Origin: DASSBG01 sp963800395
GTDB taxonomy: Bacteria; Pseudomonadota; Gammaproteobacteria; Xanthomonadales; Rhodanobacteraceae
Assembly (NCBI GenBank): GCA_963800395.1
Contig: CAWDBD010000012.1
Span: 1 to 64,000 of the forward strand
Length of the DNA: 64,000 bases
Reading direction: 5' to 3'
A model generated the notes under the pieces. It was not told the DNA's origin. It did not search any database and saw only the letters and a list, made by a program, of their open reading frames with translations. Position 1 is the stretch's first letter. Every line of letters begins with the position of its first letter. Shown one piece after another: positions 44,314-52,955 of the stretch. A program made the position numbers and the translations under genes.

Positions 44314-45451
44314 TCAGGCGAGCATGCGCGTGCAGATGGCCTGGTAGAGCCCGGGCAGCTGTTCAAGATCAGCAACGCAGACGCATTCGTTGACCTTGTG
44401 GATGGTGGCGTTGACGGGGCCCAGCTCGATGACTTCTGCACCAAGGGGAGCGATGAAGCGACCATCGGAGGTGCCGCCGCCGGTGCTTTGTTCCGGATCA
44501 ATGCCGAGCAGGTCGCGGCAGACCTGGAGTCACGGTCTGGCGCAACCGATGCCGTCTTGCAGGGGACAGGAAGGGTTGGCCGGAGTCGTGCCAGTCGATG
44601 TCCCAGTCGAGGTCATGGCGATCGAGGATTTCGCGGGTGCGCTGTTGCAGCTCCGTGCTGGTGGTTTCGGTGCAGTAGCGAAAATTGAACACGACTTCGA
44701 GGCTGCCGGGAATGACGTTGTTGGCACCGGTGCCCGCGTTGATGTTGGACACCTGCAGGGATGTCGGCGGAAAATCGCCATTGCCGTCGTCCCAATGGGT
44801 GTTGACCAGCTCCGCCAGGGCGGGTGCGATGTCGTGGATGGGGTTGCGTGCTTCCTGCGGGTAGGCGACGTGGCCCTGAATGCCGCTTGCCGTGAGCCTG
44901 GCCGATAGCGAGCCACGCCGCCCGACCCGGATCAGGTCGCCAAGCTGCTTCGTTGCTGACGGTTCGCCCACGACGCACCAGTCGATGCGTTCATCGCGTG
45001 CCTTGAACTCGGCAGCGACCCGGCGCACACCGTCGATGGCGTCGCCCTCCTCGTCGCTGGTCAGCAGCAGTGCGATCCGGCCCGTGTGCCGGGGATGTTC
45101 AGCGACGAAGCGTTCCAACGCCACCACCATGGCGGCAACACTGCCTTTCATGTCGGCGGCCCCGCGCCCGTACAAGACACCGTCGCGCACTTCCGGCTCG
45201 AACGGTGAGCCGATCCAGTCTTGCGCCGGCCCGGGCGGCACCACGTCGGTATGCCCCAGGAAAACAAGGGTCGGGCCGTCGCCACTACCGTGCGTGGCCC
45301 AAAGGTTGTCCACTTCACCGTAACGCAGGTTTTCGATGGCAAAGCCCGCCTCTTGCAGGCGGCGGCTGATCAGTGCCTGGCAACCATCATCGTCCGGCGT
45401 CACCGACTGGCGGCGGATCAGGTCGCATGCAAGGTCGAGTACATCGCTCAT
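44314..45451 (-). CDS. dapE: Succinyl-diaminopimelate desuccinylase, frameshift near 44527
   Basis: It removes succinate from N-succinyl-LL-diaminopimelate in lysine and peptidoglycan synthesis. The M20 metallopeptidase signatures are present: LGHTDVVPPG, GRGAADMKGS, TSDEEGDA and VGEPSA. The open frame stops at 44498 after SGQPFLSPARR. However, the next frame continues perfectly with DLLGIDPEQSTGGGTSDGRF, EVIELGPVNATIHKVNE and a normal end at 44314. One extra base in the CCAGGTCTG stretch (minus strand, about 44527) restores a protein of about 378 residues (E. coli DapE 375). Because the gene is normally essential, a sequence error is the simplest reading. Its start overlaps the upstream ferritin/VIT1 stop as ATGA. 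Confidence 0.93.
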
Positions 45452-46512
45452 GCGACCACCTGCCCGCCAATCAGATACCCCAGCAGCCAGGTGACACTGG
45501 CCGCAGCCAGGGTAATCATGAACTGCCGGGTCACCGAAAACAGAATACCGCGGCCGGTGAACAGGGCACTGCCCAGGGCGATAAGGATGAGGCCGGCCAG
45601 GGTGGCGCAGGCACTGCCGATCAACGCCGGTGTGCCCTGCAACCAGAAATACGGCGCTACCGGGAACAGCGCGCCGAAGGCAAACAGGATGAACGATGAG
45701 ATCGAGGCGCCCCAGGCCGACCCGCCCAGTTCGTCCGGGTCGATGCCCAGATCCTCGCGAACCAGAGTATCCAGCGTGGCCCGCGGCGTATCGCTGAGGC
45801 GCGCCGACATGGCATCGGCCTCATCCTCGTCCAGCCCCTTGTCGCGGTAGATGCCGCGGATGTGCTGGCGCACGTCCTCGGGTGAAACGGCCAGGCGCTC
45901 AGCACGCTCGGTGATCTGCGCCTGATAGAACTCGCGCGAGCTGTTGACCGACAGCCATTCGCCCATGGCCATGGAGCAGGCGCCGGCCACCAGGCCAGCC
46001 AGACCAGCCAGAAGGACGGCACCATTGCTGGCGGCCGCACCGGCCATGCCCATCACCAGTGACACATTGGACACCAGTCCGTCATTGGCACCGAGTACCG
46101 CGGCTCGCAGCGTATTGCCACCCTGGGCCCGATGCCGGCCGATCGTCTCGGTACGGTCGCTGCTGCGCGGGAAGTGATCACGGTGCTCGCTGCGGTCAAC
46201 CGGTGTCGGCGCGTGATCGGCGTGCTCCATGCGCACGACAGTGGGCATCACGAAGCCGGTGCCGAACCATCGTGCCAGTTGCGACAGCACGCGAACGCGC
46301 AGGCTCGGGCGCGCGTCGGGCACCTCTGCCCCCATGCGCTTCAGGCGGCGTGCCCAGAAGCCGGCATTAGCCAGTTCGATGTCGGCAATGCGCTGGTAGG
46401 CGCGCGCAAGCCCTTCGTCGTCCGCGAGCCCGGCCAGACGCGAATACAAGGCCGCGTTGTCCTGCTCGATGCGCAGGTTCCTGCGATAACGAACGGCCGT
46501 GCCTGCGCTCAT
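45448..46512 (-). CDS. Ferritin-like/VIT1 fusion membrane protein (MbfA-like)
   Basis: A 354-residue protein with an N-terminal ferritin-like helical domain (about residues 8-60) joined by a His/Asp/Arg-rich linker (HADHAPTPVDRSEHRDH) to a VIT1/CCC1 transporter domain. The latter has AAVLGANDGLVSNVSLVMGMAGA, ACSMAMGEWLSVNS and five membrane segments. Such fusions export iron or manganese. The expected ExxH iron ligand in the ferritin part reads ELAN, so His is replaced by Asn. The gene overlaps dapE downstream and arsC/yffB upstream, each by ATGA, so the three are translationally coupled. Confidence 0.88.
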   Translation of the reverse strand: MSAGTAVRYRRNLRIEQDNAALYSRLAGLADDEGLARAYQRIADIELANAGFWARRLKRMGAEVPDARPSLRVRVLSQLARWFGTGFVMPTVVRMEHADHAPTPVDRSEHRDHFPRSSDRTETIGRHRAQGGNTLRAAVLGANDGLVSNVSLVMGMAGAAASNGAVLLAGLAGLVAGACSMAMGEWLSVNSSREFYQAQITERAERLAVSPEDVRQHIRGIYRDKGLDEDEADAMSARLSDTPRATLDTLVREDLGIDPDELGGSAWGASISSFILFAFGALFPVAPYFWLQGTPALIGSACATLAGLILIALGSALFTGRGILFSVTRQFMITLAAASVTWLLGYLIGGQVVA

Positions 46513-46871
46513 TGCGAACCTTCAAAATGCGTGCGCCATGCCGCATCGCTGAAACCGATCTGGATGGTTTTGCCGTCCACCAGCACGGGACGTTTCACCA
46601 GCGTCGGATGCGCCGAAGCAAGCCTGAGCCACGCCGCATCACTCCGGGCGTCGCGCTCGACTTCGGACAATTGACGCCAGGTGGCCGAACGGCGGTTGAT
46701 CAGGGCATCCCAGCCACCGACGGCCACTGCCCAGCGCTTCAGTGTGGGCGCGCTCACCGGATCATCACGATAGTCGACGAAGCGAAAGGCAAGCTTGTGC
46801 GCCTCGAGCCATTTGCGGGCCTTGCGGCAGGTATCGCAGTTTTTCAGGCCATAGATCGTGGGTTGGGTCAT
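46509..46871 (-). CDS. ArsC/Spx-family protein YffB-like
   Basis: A 120-residue thioredoxin-fold protein with the CxxC motif NCDTCRKA (about residues 12-15) and conserved RSATWRQL and HPTLVKRPVL. This is the YffB branch of the ArsC family, encoded next to dapE in E. coli as well. Arsenate reduction is not proven for YffB; a glutathione-dependent thiol reductase role has been suggested. The ATG at 46871 follows AGGAAG. The stop overlaps the ferritin/VIT1 start. Confidence 0.9.
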   Translation of the reverse strand: MTQPTIYGLKNCDTCRKARKWLEAHKLAFRFVDYRDDPVSAPTLKRWAVAVGGWDALINRRSATWRQLSEVERDARSDAAWLRLASAHPTLVKRPVLVDGKTIQIGFSDAAWRTHFEGSQ

Positions 46872-46927
46872 GGTCGCTTCCTGATCTGCTCGTGTGTGCA
46901 CAGGCTTTCGCCCTGGCCGGGCGCCCG

Positions 46928-47752
46928 CTACACGTTGCGGAGGAGTTCGTTGATGCCCGTCTTGGCTCGTGTCTTTTCATCCACCTGCTTGACAATGATA
47001 GCGGCGTACAGGCTGTGGCTACCGTCTTCGGCGGGCAGGCTTCCCGCGACCACCACGCTGCCGGCAGGTACGCGGCCGTATCCGATCTGGCCAGTAGCGC
47101 GATTGTAGATACGGGTGGACTGGCCCAGGAAAACCCCCATGCCGATGACGCTGCCCTTCTCGACGATGACGCCCTCGACCACTTCCGAACGTGCACCGAT
47201 GAAGCAGTTGTCCTCGATGATGGTGGGGCTGGCCTGCAAGGGTTCCAGCACGCCGCCGATGCCGACGCCACCGGAAAGGTGCACCTGCGCGCCGATCTGT
47301 GCGCAGGAGCCGACCGTGGCCCAGGTATCAACCATGCTGCCCGCGCCAACATGTGCGCCGATATTGACGTAGCTGGGCATCAGCACGGCATCGCGGGCAA
47401 TGTGCGCCCCGCGCCTGACCAGTGCGCCGGCCACCACGCGTGCGCCCAGGGTTTGCAATTCGGCATCGTCGCCATGGGCAAAGCGCAGCGGGACCTTGTC
47501 GTAGGCCTGCGCCGGGCCACCATCCATGACCTGGTTCGGACGGATGCGGAAATACAGGAGCACGGCTTTCTTGAGCCAGGTGTTGACTGTCCAGCCACCG
47601 TTCCCGTCGGGCTCGGCAACACGCTGTTCGCCGCGCTGCAGCAGGTCCAGTGTCGCGTCGACATCGGCGCGAAGCCCGTCCTCAACATCTGCGGGTGTCA
47701 GGCTTTCGCGTTGCTCGAAAGCGGCTTCGATACGTTGTTCGAGTTGTTCCAT
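46928..47752 (-). CDS. dapD: Tetrahydrodipicolinate N-succinyltransferase
   Basis: It succinylates tetrahydrodipicolinate with succinyl-CoA, the step that opens the succinylase branch finished by DapE nearby. The 274-residue protein has an N-terminal helical domain and a left-handed beta-helix with hexapeptide repeats (VNIGAHVGAGSMVDTWATVGSCAQIG and EDNCFIGARSEVVEGVIVEKGSVIGMG). The length equals E. coli DapD (274). It lies 56 bases upstream of the yffB-like gene on the same strand, forming a dapD-yffB-(VIT1)-dapE unit. Confidence 0.97.
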   Translation of the reverse strand: MEQLEQRIEAAFEQRESLTPADVEDGLRADVDATLDLLQRGEQRVAEPDGNGGWTVNTWLKKAVLLYFRIRPNQVMDGGPAQAYDKVPLRFAHGDDAELQTLGARVVAGALVRRGAHIARDAVLMPSYVNIGAHVGAGSMVDTWATVGSCAQIGAQVHLSGGVGIGGVLEPLQASPTIIEDNCFIGARSEVVEGVIVEKGSVIGMGVFLGQSTRIYNRATGQIGYGRVPAGSVVVAGSLPAEDGSHSLYAAIIVKQVDEKTRAKTGINELLRNV

Positions 47753-47895
47753 CTTGAGGGGCTCTTGCTACCGTACTGGAAAGACATTGCATTTTACATG
47801 CACCTGCCGGCGGGTACGGACGCGCAAACCGGATCAGGTCACGAAAGGCGCCATGCTGCGCTCACCAATGACTGCACCGATCGGCGCCAACGCAC

Positions 47896-50622
47896 TCAGT
47901 CATCATCACTGCCGGTGTCAACGCGTTGTTGCAGAGCCTCATCGAGTTGCTGACGCAGTTGTGCATCGAGCAGGCGATCGTGGCCGTCAGTAAGCTGGAA
48001 GAAATCTTCCACCCGTTCCCCGAACGTGGCGATGCGCGCATCGTGCACCTTGATGCCGGTATCGGCAAAGGCCTGCGCCACCGCTGCCAGCAGGCCCGGA
48101 CGATCGGTGCATACCAGCGCCAGCTGGGTGCGACCGCTGGCCGGATCATCCACGTATTCAGTACGCGGCGTCATCTGGAAATGCCGCAATTGACGCGACA
48201 AACCGCGACTCACCGGGCGGCTTGCGTAAGGCGTCCGGCTCAGGACCTGACGCAATTCCGCGGCCAGCGCCTCGGCCCGCCCTGAACGGGCCGGCTTCAT
48301 GGTGTCGCTGTCCAGCAACAGAAACGTATCCAGCGCCAGGCCCTTGTTGGAACTCAGGATTCGCGCCTCCACCACGGAAAATCGCAGACGGTCCAGTGCC
48401 GCCGTGATGGCGGCAAACAGACCCTCGCGGTCTGGTGCGCAGACAAACAGTTCGGTTGTGCCGCGCACCGACAGCGGATGCACGGCTACCAGGGGCGGAT
48501 CCTCGTGCTTGAGCATGGCACGCGTTTGCCAGGCAATCTGCTCGGCGCGATGGCGCAGGAAACTGGCGTCGGGGAAATCCGCCCATACCGCTTCAATGGC
48601 CTCCTGATCCAGGCCTTCGGCAAGCAGCAGCTTTCTGGCGCGATCCCGGCAGGCACGCACGCGTGCGTCGGCGCGAAGAGGCGGCGCAAGATCGGAACGC
48701 AAGGCGTAGCGCGCCGCCACGTAAAGGTCAGCCAGCAAGCGCGCCTTCCATGCGTTCCACAACTTCGGGCTGGTGCCGCGAATATCGGCAATGGTGAGCA
48801 GATAGAGATTGTCCAGCCGTTCCCAGTCACCCACCCTGGCGGCAAAGTCATGTACCACGGCGGGATCGGTAATGTCCTGGCGCTGCGCCGTGGTGCTCAG
48901 CAGCAGGTGCCAGCGCACCAGCCACGCCACCAGCTCGGTGTCATCATCATCCAGACCCAGGCGCGCGCAGAAGCGCCGTGCATCGTCTTCGCCCAGAGTG
49001 GAGTGATCGCCGCCGCGGCCCTTGGCGATATCGTGAAACAGCGCCCCCAGCAGAAGCAGTTCGGGTTTGTCCAGGTTGGCGAACACTTCGCAGGCGACCG
49101 GAAATTCGCGTCGCGCCTCGGGCTTGTCGAACCAGGCCACGTTGCGCAGAACGCGCAGGGTGTGCTCGTCGACGGTGTAGACATGAAACAGGTCGTATTG
49201 CATGCGCCCGACCACGCGCGCGAACGGTGGCAGGATCCCCGCCAGCACGCCATGTCGGTTCATGCTCCACAGCGCTTCGACGGCTGGCGCACCACGCCGC
49301 AACAAATCGAGAAACGCTTCCAGTACCGCCGGGTCGTTGACCAGCGCCTCTCGCCGATGCGCCAGGGCCTGCTGGATACGGCGCATGGTCTCCGCGGTGA
49401 AGCCGATCAGCTCCGGGTGATCAATTCGCACGATGAAGGCGCGCACCAGCGCCGCCGGGTCGTCCAGAAAAAGATCCGGCTCGCGCCGTTCCAGTCGCTT
49501 GCCGCAACGCAGAAAATCCGCATCGATGATTTCGCGCTTCGGGTCCGGCTCCAGCAGTTCATCAAAGCGTTCGGTCAGCTGCACCCCGAGGCGCTCAACC
49601 AGGGTGGCGGCGCGATAGTAGCCCTGCATGAACTGCTCGACACCCAGCAGCGGCTCGGCCTGTCCGGGCTGCCAGGGTTCGGATTCGGCGCCGGCTTCCT
49701 GGTGGTCCCGGAAACCGAGCTTCTCTGCCAGTGGCCGCTGATAGTCGAACAGCAGGCGCTCTTCGGCGCGACCGGCCTCCAGATGCAAGGCGTAGCGATA
49801 GCGCTGCAGGGTACCCTGGGCCTGTTCCAGCCGGTCCAGCTCAGCCGGATCCAGCAGGCCCTCATGGACCAGCCCGCCCAGGTCCGGAGCACCGATGACG
49901 CGTTTGCCCAGCCAACGCAGGAGATCCAGCGTTCGCAGGCCACCCGGAGACTCCTTGATGTTCGGCTCCAGATTGTGCGCCGTGTCATCAAAGCGAGCGT
50001 GCCGCCTTGCCTGTTCTGCACGTTTGGCTGCGAGGAACTCCAGTGCTGGCCAGATGGCCGGATCGTCGATCAGCCTCGCAAGCTGCGCCTGCATGCCGGC
50101 ATCGCCGTAAAGCAGGCGCGCATCGAGCAGACTGGTGAACACGGCCACCTCCTCGGCCGCCAGTTGTCGACATTCGTCCATGGTCCGAACGGCCTGCCCC
50201 GGTTTCAGGCCGATGTCCCACAGGCAGGAAAAAAACTCCTCCAGGCCCCGGGCAAGCGGTTCGTCCGGCTCGGCCAGGCACAGCGCAAGCAGGTCGATGT
50301 CCGAATGCGGGAAGAGCACCAGGTGACCATAGCCACCCACGGCGAACAGAGCGAAGTCGCTGCCCGGTGCCGTCAGGTTGACTCCCAGGCAGGCGCGCGC
50401 CACATGCACCACGACGCGATCGACCAGACGTGCGCGCCAGGACAGCAATGCGCTGGCGGCAACGCCTTCGTAAAGGTGGCGCGCCAGGCGACGGTCGGCA
50501 TCAGCCAGCAACTGGCGCAACGATTGGCGGGCTGGCCCGGAGATACCCGCCATGGGCATCGCCTCGGGCAGTTCGGGCAGGGCCGACAAACCCTGGCCCG
50601 CCAGCGGCAGCTCAGTCGGCAT
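47896..50622 (-). CDS. glnD: PII uridylyltransferase/uridylyl-removing enzyme
   Basis: The cytoplasmic nitrogen sensor that uridylylates PII proteins under nitrogen limitation and deuridylylates them when glutamine is high. The protein has 908 residues. The nucleotidyltransferase domain has GGYGHLVLFPHSDIDLL (about 90-106). An HD domain has LLGALFHDIAKGRGGDHS (about 515-530), and two ACT glutamine-sensing domains lie in the last 200 residues (ELFVCAPDREGLFAAITAALDRL; QLALVCTDRPGLLAAVAQAF). The start ATG at 50622 lies 11 bases inside the end of map, so translation is coupled. Confidence 0.96.
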   Translation of the reverse strand: MPTELPLAGQGLSALPELPEAMPMAGISGPARQSLRQLLADADRRLARHLYEGVAASALLSWRARLVDRVVVHVARACLGVNLTAPGSDFALFAVGGYGHLVLFPHSDIDLLALCLAEPDEPLARGLEEFFSCLWDIGLKPGQAVRTMDECRQLAAEEVAVFTSLLDARLLYGDAGMQAQLARLIDDPAIWPALEFLAAKRAEQARRHARFDDTAHNLEPNIKESPGGLRTLDLLRWLGKRVIGAPDLGGLVHEGLLDPAELDRLEQAQGTLQRYRYALHLEAGRAEERLLFDYQRPLAEKLGFRDHQEAGAESEPWQPGQAEPLLGVEQFMQGYYRAATLVERLGVQLTERFDELLEPDPKREIIDADFLRCGKRLERREPDLFLDDPAALVRAFIVRIDHPELIGFTAETMRRIQQALAHRREALVNDPAVLEAFLDLLRRGAPAVEALWSMNRHGVLAGILPPFARVVGRMQYDLFHVYTVDEHTLRVLRNVAWFDKPEARREFPVACEVFANLDKPELLLLGALFHDIAKGRGGDHSTLGEDDARRFCARLGLDDDDTELVAWLVRWHLLLSTTAQRQDITDPAVVHDFAARVGDWERLDNLYLLTIADIRGTSPKLWNAWKARLLADLYVAARYALRSDLAPPLRADARVRACRDRARKLLLAEGLDQEAIEAVWADFPDASFLRHRAEQIAWQTRAMLKHEDPPLVAVHPLSVRGTTELFVCAPDREGLFAAITAALDRLRFSVVEARILSSNKGLALDTFLLLDSDTMKPARSGRAEALAAELRQVLSRTPYASRPVSRGLSRQLRHFQMTPRTEYVDDPASGRTQLALVCTDRPGLLAAVAQAFADTGIKVHDARIATFGERVEDFFQLTDGHDRLLDAQLRQQLDEALQQRVDTGSDDD

Positions 50623-51379
50623 CCGGCCAGGGCGTCAGGATCTCGTAACCGTCGGCAGTTACCGCAATGGTGTGCTCCCACTGCGCCGACAGCGAATGGT
50701 CGCGGGTCACCACGGTCCAGCCATCCGGCAACTGACGGGTGCCACGCTTGCCTGCATTGATCATGGGCTCGACGGTAAAGGTCATGCCTTCCTCGAGACG
50801 AAGACCTTCTCCCGGCTTGCCGTAGTGCAGCACCTGCGGCGCATCATGGTAGATCTTGCCGATGCCGTGGCCGCAATACTCGCGCACCACGCTGTAACCG
50901 GCAGCCTCGGCGTGCCGCTGCACGGCATGGCCGACATCGCCCAGGGTGGCACCGGGGCGCACGGCGCGGATACCTTCCATCATCGCCTCGAAGGTGGTCT
51001 CGGCAAGGCGCTTGCCCAGCACGCTGGGCGTGCCGACGTAGTACATGCGGCTGGTATCGCCATGCCAGCCGTCCTTGATGACGGTGACATCCATGTTGAG
51101 AATATCGCCATCCTTGAGCACCTTGCTGGCACTGGGGATTCCATGGCAAATCACGTGGTTGACCGATGTACACAGCGTCTTGGGAAATCCGTGGTATCCG
51201 ACATTGGCCGGTACGGCCTTCTGCACGTTGACGATGTGATCGTGTGCGATGCGGTCCAGGTCTTCCGTGCTGACGCCCGGCTTGACGTGCTCCTTGAGCA
51301 CAGCCAGTACCTCGGCGGCCAGGCGCCCGGCGACGCGCATCTGTTCGAGTTCTTCTGGTGTTTTGGGGGTCACGCCCAT
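50612..51379 (-). CDS. map: Methionine aminopeptidase type I
   Basis: It removes the initiator methionine from nascent proteins. The 255-residue protein has the five metal-ligand segments: ICHGIPS, NMDVTVIKDGWHGDTSRMY, GHGIGKIYHDAP, FTVEPMINAG and the late SAQWEHTIAV. The ATG at 51379 (MGVTPKTPEELEQMR) is preceded by AAGG. The gene is divergent from rpsB, the usual proteobacterial arrangement, and overlaps glnD by 11 bases. Confidence 0.97.
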   Translation of the reverse strand: MGVTPKTPEELEQMRVAGRLAAEVLAVLKEHVKPGVSTEDLDRIAHDHIVNVQKAVPANVGYHGFPKTLCTSVNHVICHGIPSASKVLKDGDILNMDVTVIKDGWHGDTSRMYYVGTPSVLGKRLAETTFEAMMEGIRAVRPGATLGDVGHAVQRHAEAAGYSVVREYCGHGIGKIYHDAPQVLHYGKPGEGLRLEEGMTFTVEPMINAGKRGTRQLPDGWTVVTRDHSLSAQWEHTIAVTADGYEILTPWPDAD

Positions 51380-51421
51380 GGCTAAAAAACCTTCTGTCGA
51401 ATCGTGAACACCGGATCGGCG

Positions 51422-51444
51422 CCTGCAAGAGCCCGCTCCTGCCT
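51422..51444 (-). repeat. Single REP-like half-site
   Basis: On the minus strand the sequence GGCAGGAGCGGGCTCTTGCAGG resembles the GTAGGAGCGGGCTTG type of extragenic palindromic sequence, and is related to the REPIN-like element at 32255. It lies in the map-rpsB intergenic region. Confidence 0.45.
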
Positions 51445-51581
51445 TGCAGTACGTAGCCAAAACGGTGCGCGAGAGCCGCATTGTGTGTTTTCAACCGGAG
51501 TATTGCATCCGACTGTCGCTCTGGCCCGGATTCAAGCCGGGAGCCGCTGCCGCACGGCGAGCGAAAGTTCGCTACCGGGGC

Positions 51582-51610
51582 TTGTCCAACGGATCGGCAA
51601 CAGCTAGAAT
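51582..51610 (+). promoter_or_regulatory. Sigma-70 promoter of rpsB
   Basis: TTGTCC (51582-51587) and TAGAAT (51605-51610) are separated by exactly 17 bases. Transcription would begin near 51617, leaving a leader of about 190 bases before the rpsB start codon. Confidence 0.72.
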
Positions 51611-51616
51611 TGTCCG

Positions 51617-51808
51617 GCTTGGCAGTGCAAAAACAACCGAAGACGGTTGCCCATGCGCTGTGCAAGTGGGTGATTGTACCGCTACCCGGTGCGACACCCA
51701 AACAATTCACACACGCATCGACACCACGTTCGGGGTGCCTGTCCGCCGCTCAAGCGGCCCGGGTCGAACGCGGGGATGCGTGGAGGCCCAACCCCAGGAG
51801 TTTTCACA
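51617..51808 (+). promoter_or_regulatory. Structured rpsB leader
   Basis: The leader begins with a CAACCG-AAGA-CGGTTG hairpin (51634-51649). Further short stems include CCGCT-CA-AGCGG shortly before the ribosome site CAGGAG. In E. coli S2 represses its own rpsB-tsf mRNA through such a leader, so the same control is plausible here. I did not derive a full fold. Confidence 0.5.
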
Positions 51809-52813
51809 ATGCCCCAAGTTACCATGCGCCAGATGCTGGAGGCCGGCGTACATTTCGGCCATCAGACCCGTTACTGGAACCCGAAGATGGCACCTTATAT
51901 CTTCGGTGCCCGCGGCAAGATCCACATTATCAACCTCGAACAGACCATGCCGCTGTTCGGCGATGCCATGAACTTCCTGTCCGGTATCGCCCAGAAGCGC
52001 GGCAATGTGCTGTTTGTAGGCACCAAGCGTTCCGCGCGCGAAGCCATGGCCGAAGAAGCAGCCCGCTGCGGCATGCCCTACGTCGCAGCCCGCTGGCTGG
52101 GCGGCATGCTCACCAACTTCCGCACCGTCAAGCAATCCGTGGCCCGGCTCAAGGAGCTGGAGGCGATGGAAACCGACGGCAGCTTCGAGAAGCTGGTCAA
52201 GCATGAGGTGCTGTCGCTGCGGCGTGAGCGCGAGAAGCTGGAAAAATCACTGGGTGGAATCAAGGACATGAACCGTCTCCCCGACGCCATGTTCGTCATC
52301 GATATCGGCTATGAAGACATCGCCGTGCTGGAAGCCCGCAAGCTGGGCATTCCGGTCGTTGCGGTGGTTGACACCAACTACGACCCCACCCTGGTCGACT
52401 ACGCCATCCCCGGCAATGACGACGCGATTCGCGCCGTGCAGCTGTATGCCCGTTCAGCCGCTGACGCCATTCTCGAAGGCAAGGCAGCCGCACCGACCCA
52501 GGGCAAGGGTGACGGCGGCGACTTCGTGGAACTGGATGCCGAAGGCAATCCGGTAGCCAAGGTGGACAGGCCCGCGAAGAAGAAGGCCGCGCCGCGCAAG
52601 AGCGCTGCCAAGGCCAAGCCGGCCGCTGACAAGACCGAGGCCAAGGCCAAGCCCGAGGCCGCGAAGGCTAACGAGGCCGGCAAGAAGGCCGACGCCGAAA
52701 AGCCGGAAGCCGAAGCCGCTGCCAAGGCTGTCGAAGACGCCAAGGAGCAAGCCTCAGCCGCTGCCCCGGGCACCGATTCGGACAAGTCCAAGTCTGACGG
52801 CGACAGCAAGTAG
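51809..52813 (+). CDS. rpsB: 30S ribosomal protein S2, long C-terminal tail
   Basis: S2 binds the 30S body and helps anchor S1. The first 240 residues are a standard S2: MRQMLEAGVHFGHQTRYWNPKM, FVGTKRSAREAM, RWLGGMLTNFRT and VDTNYDPTLVDYAIPGNDDA. The protein continues to 334 residues with a low-complexity Ala/Lys/Glu tail (about 245-334) that E. coli S2 (241 residues) lacks. The ATG at 51809 follows CAGGAG. tsf lies 142 bases downstream with a very GC-rich hairpin-prone stretch between. Confidence 0.97.
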   Translation: MPQVTMRQMLEAGVHFGHQTRYWNPKMAPYIFGARGKIHIINLEQTMPLFGDAMNFLSGIAQKRGNVLFVGTKRSAREAMAEEAARCGMPYVAARWLGGMLTNFRTVKQSVARLKELEAMETDGSFEKLVKHEVLSLRREREKLEKSLGGIKDMNRLPDAMFVIDIGYEDIAVLEARKLGIPVVAVVDTNYDPTLVDYAIPGNDDAIRAVQLYARSAADAILEGKAAAPTQGKGDGGDFVELDAEGNPVAKVDRPAKKKAAPRKSAAKAKPAADKTEAKAKPEAAKANEAGKKADAEKPEAEAAAKAVEDAKEQASAAAPGTDSDKSKSDGDSK

Positions 52814-52955
52814 GCAAACCCCGCCGGCCCGCCGGCCGGCTCCGCAGATACGGCAGCGACGCATGCGCGTCGCTGTGCCGTGCTTCAATCCCGGGCTGCC
52901 TGCAAGCCTTGCAGCGGCCCATCAGGCATTAGCGCAAAAAAGCGAGGAAACACCA

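Noticed and set aside
44142..44393. Possible small plus-strand gene before dapE
   Set aside because: There is no ribosome site, and it runs into the 3' end of dapE on the other strand.
48478..50760. A 760-residue open frame on the plus strand
   Set aside because: It is antisense to glnD, whose HD, nucleotidyltransferase and ACT motifs are unmistakable. The frame is open only because of high GC codon bias.
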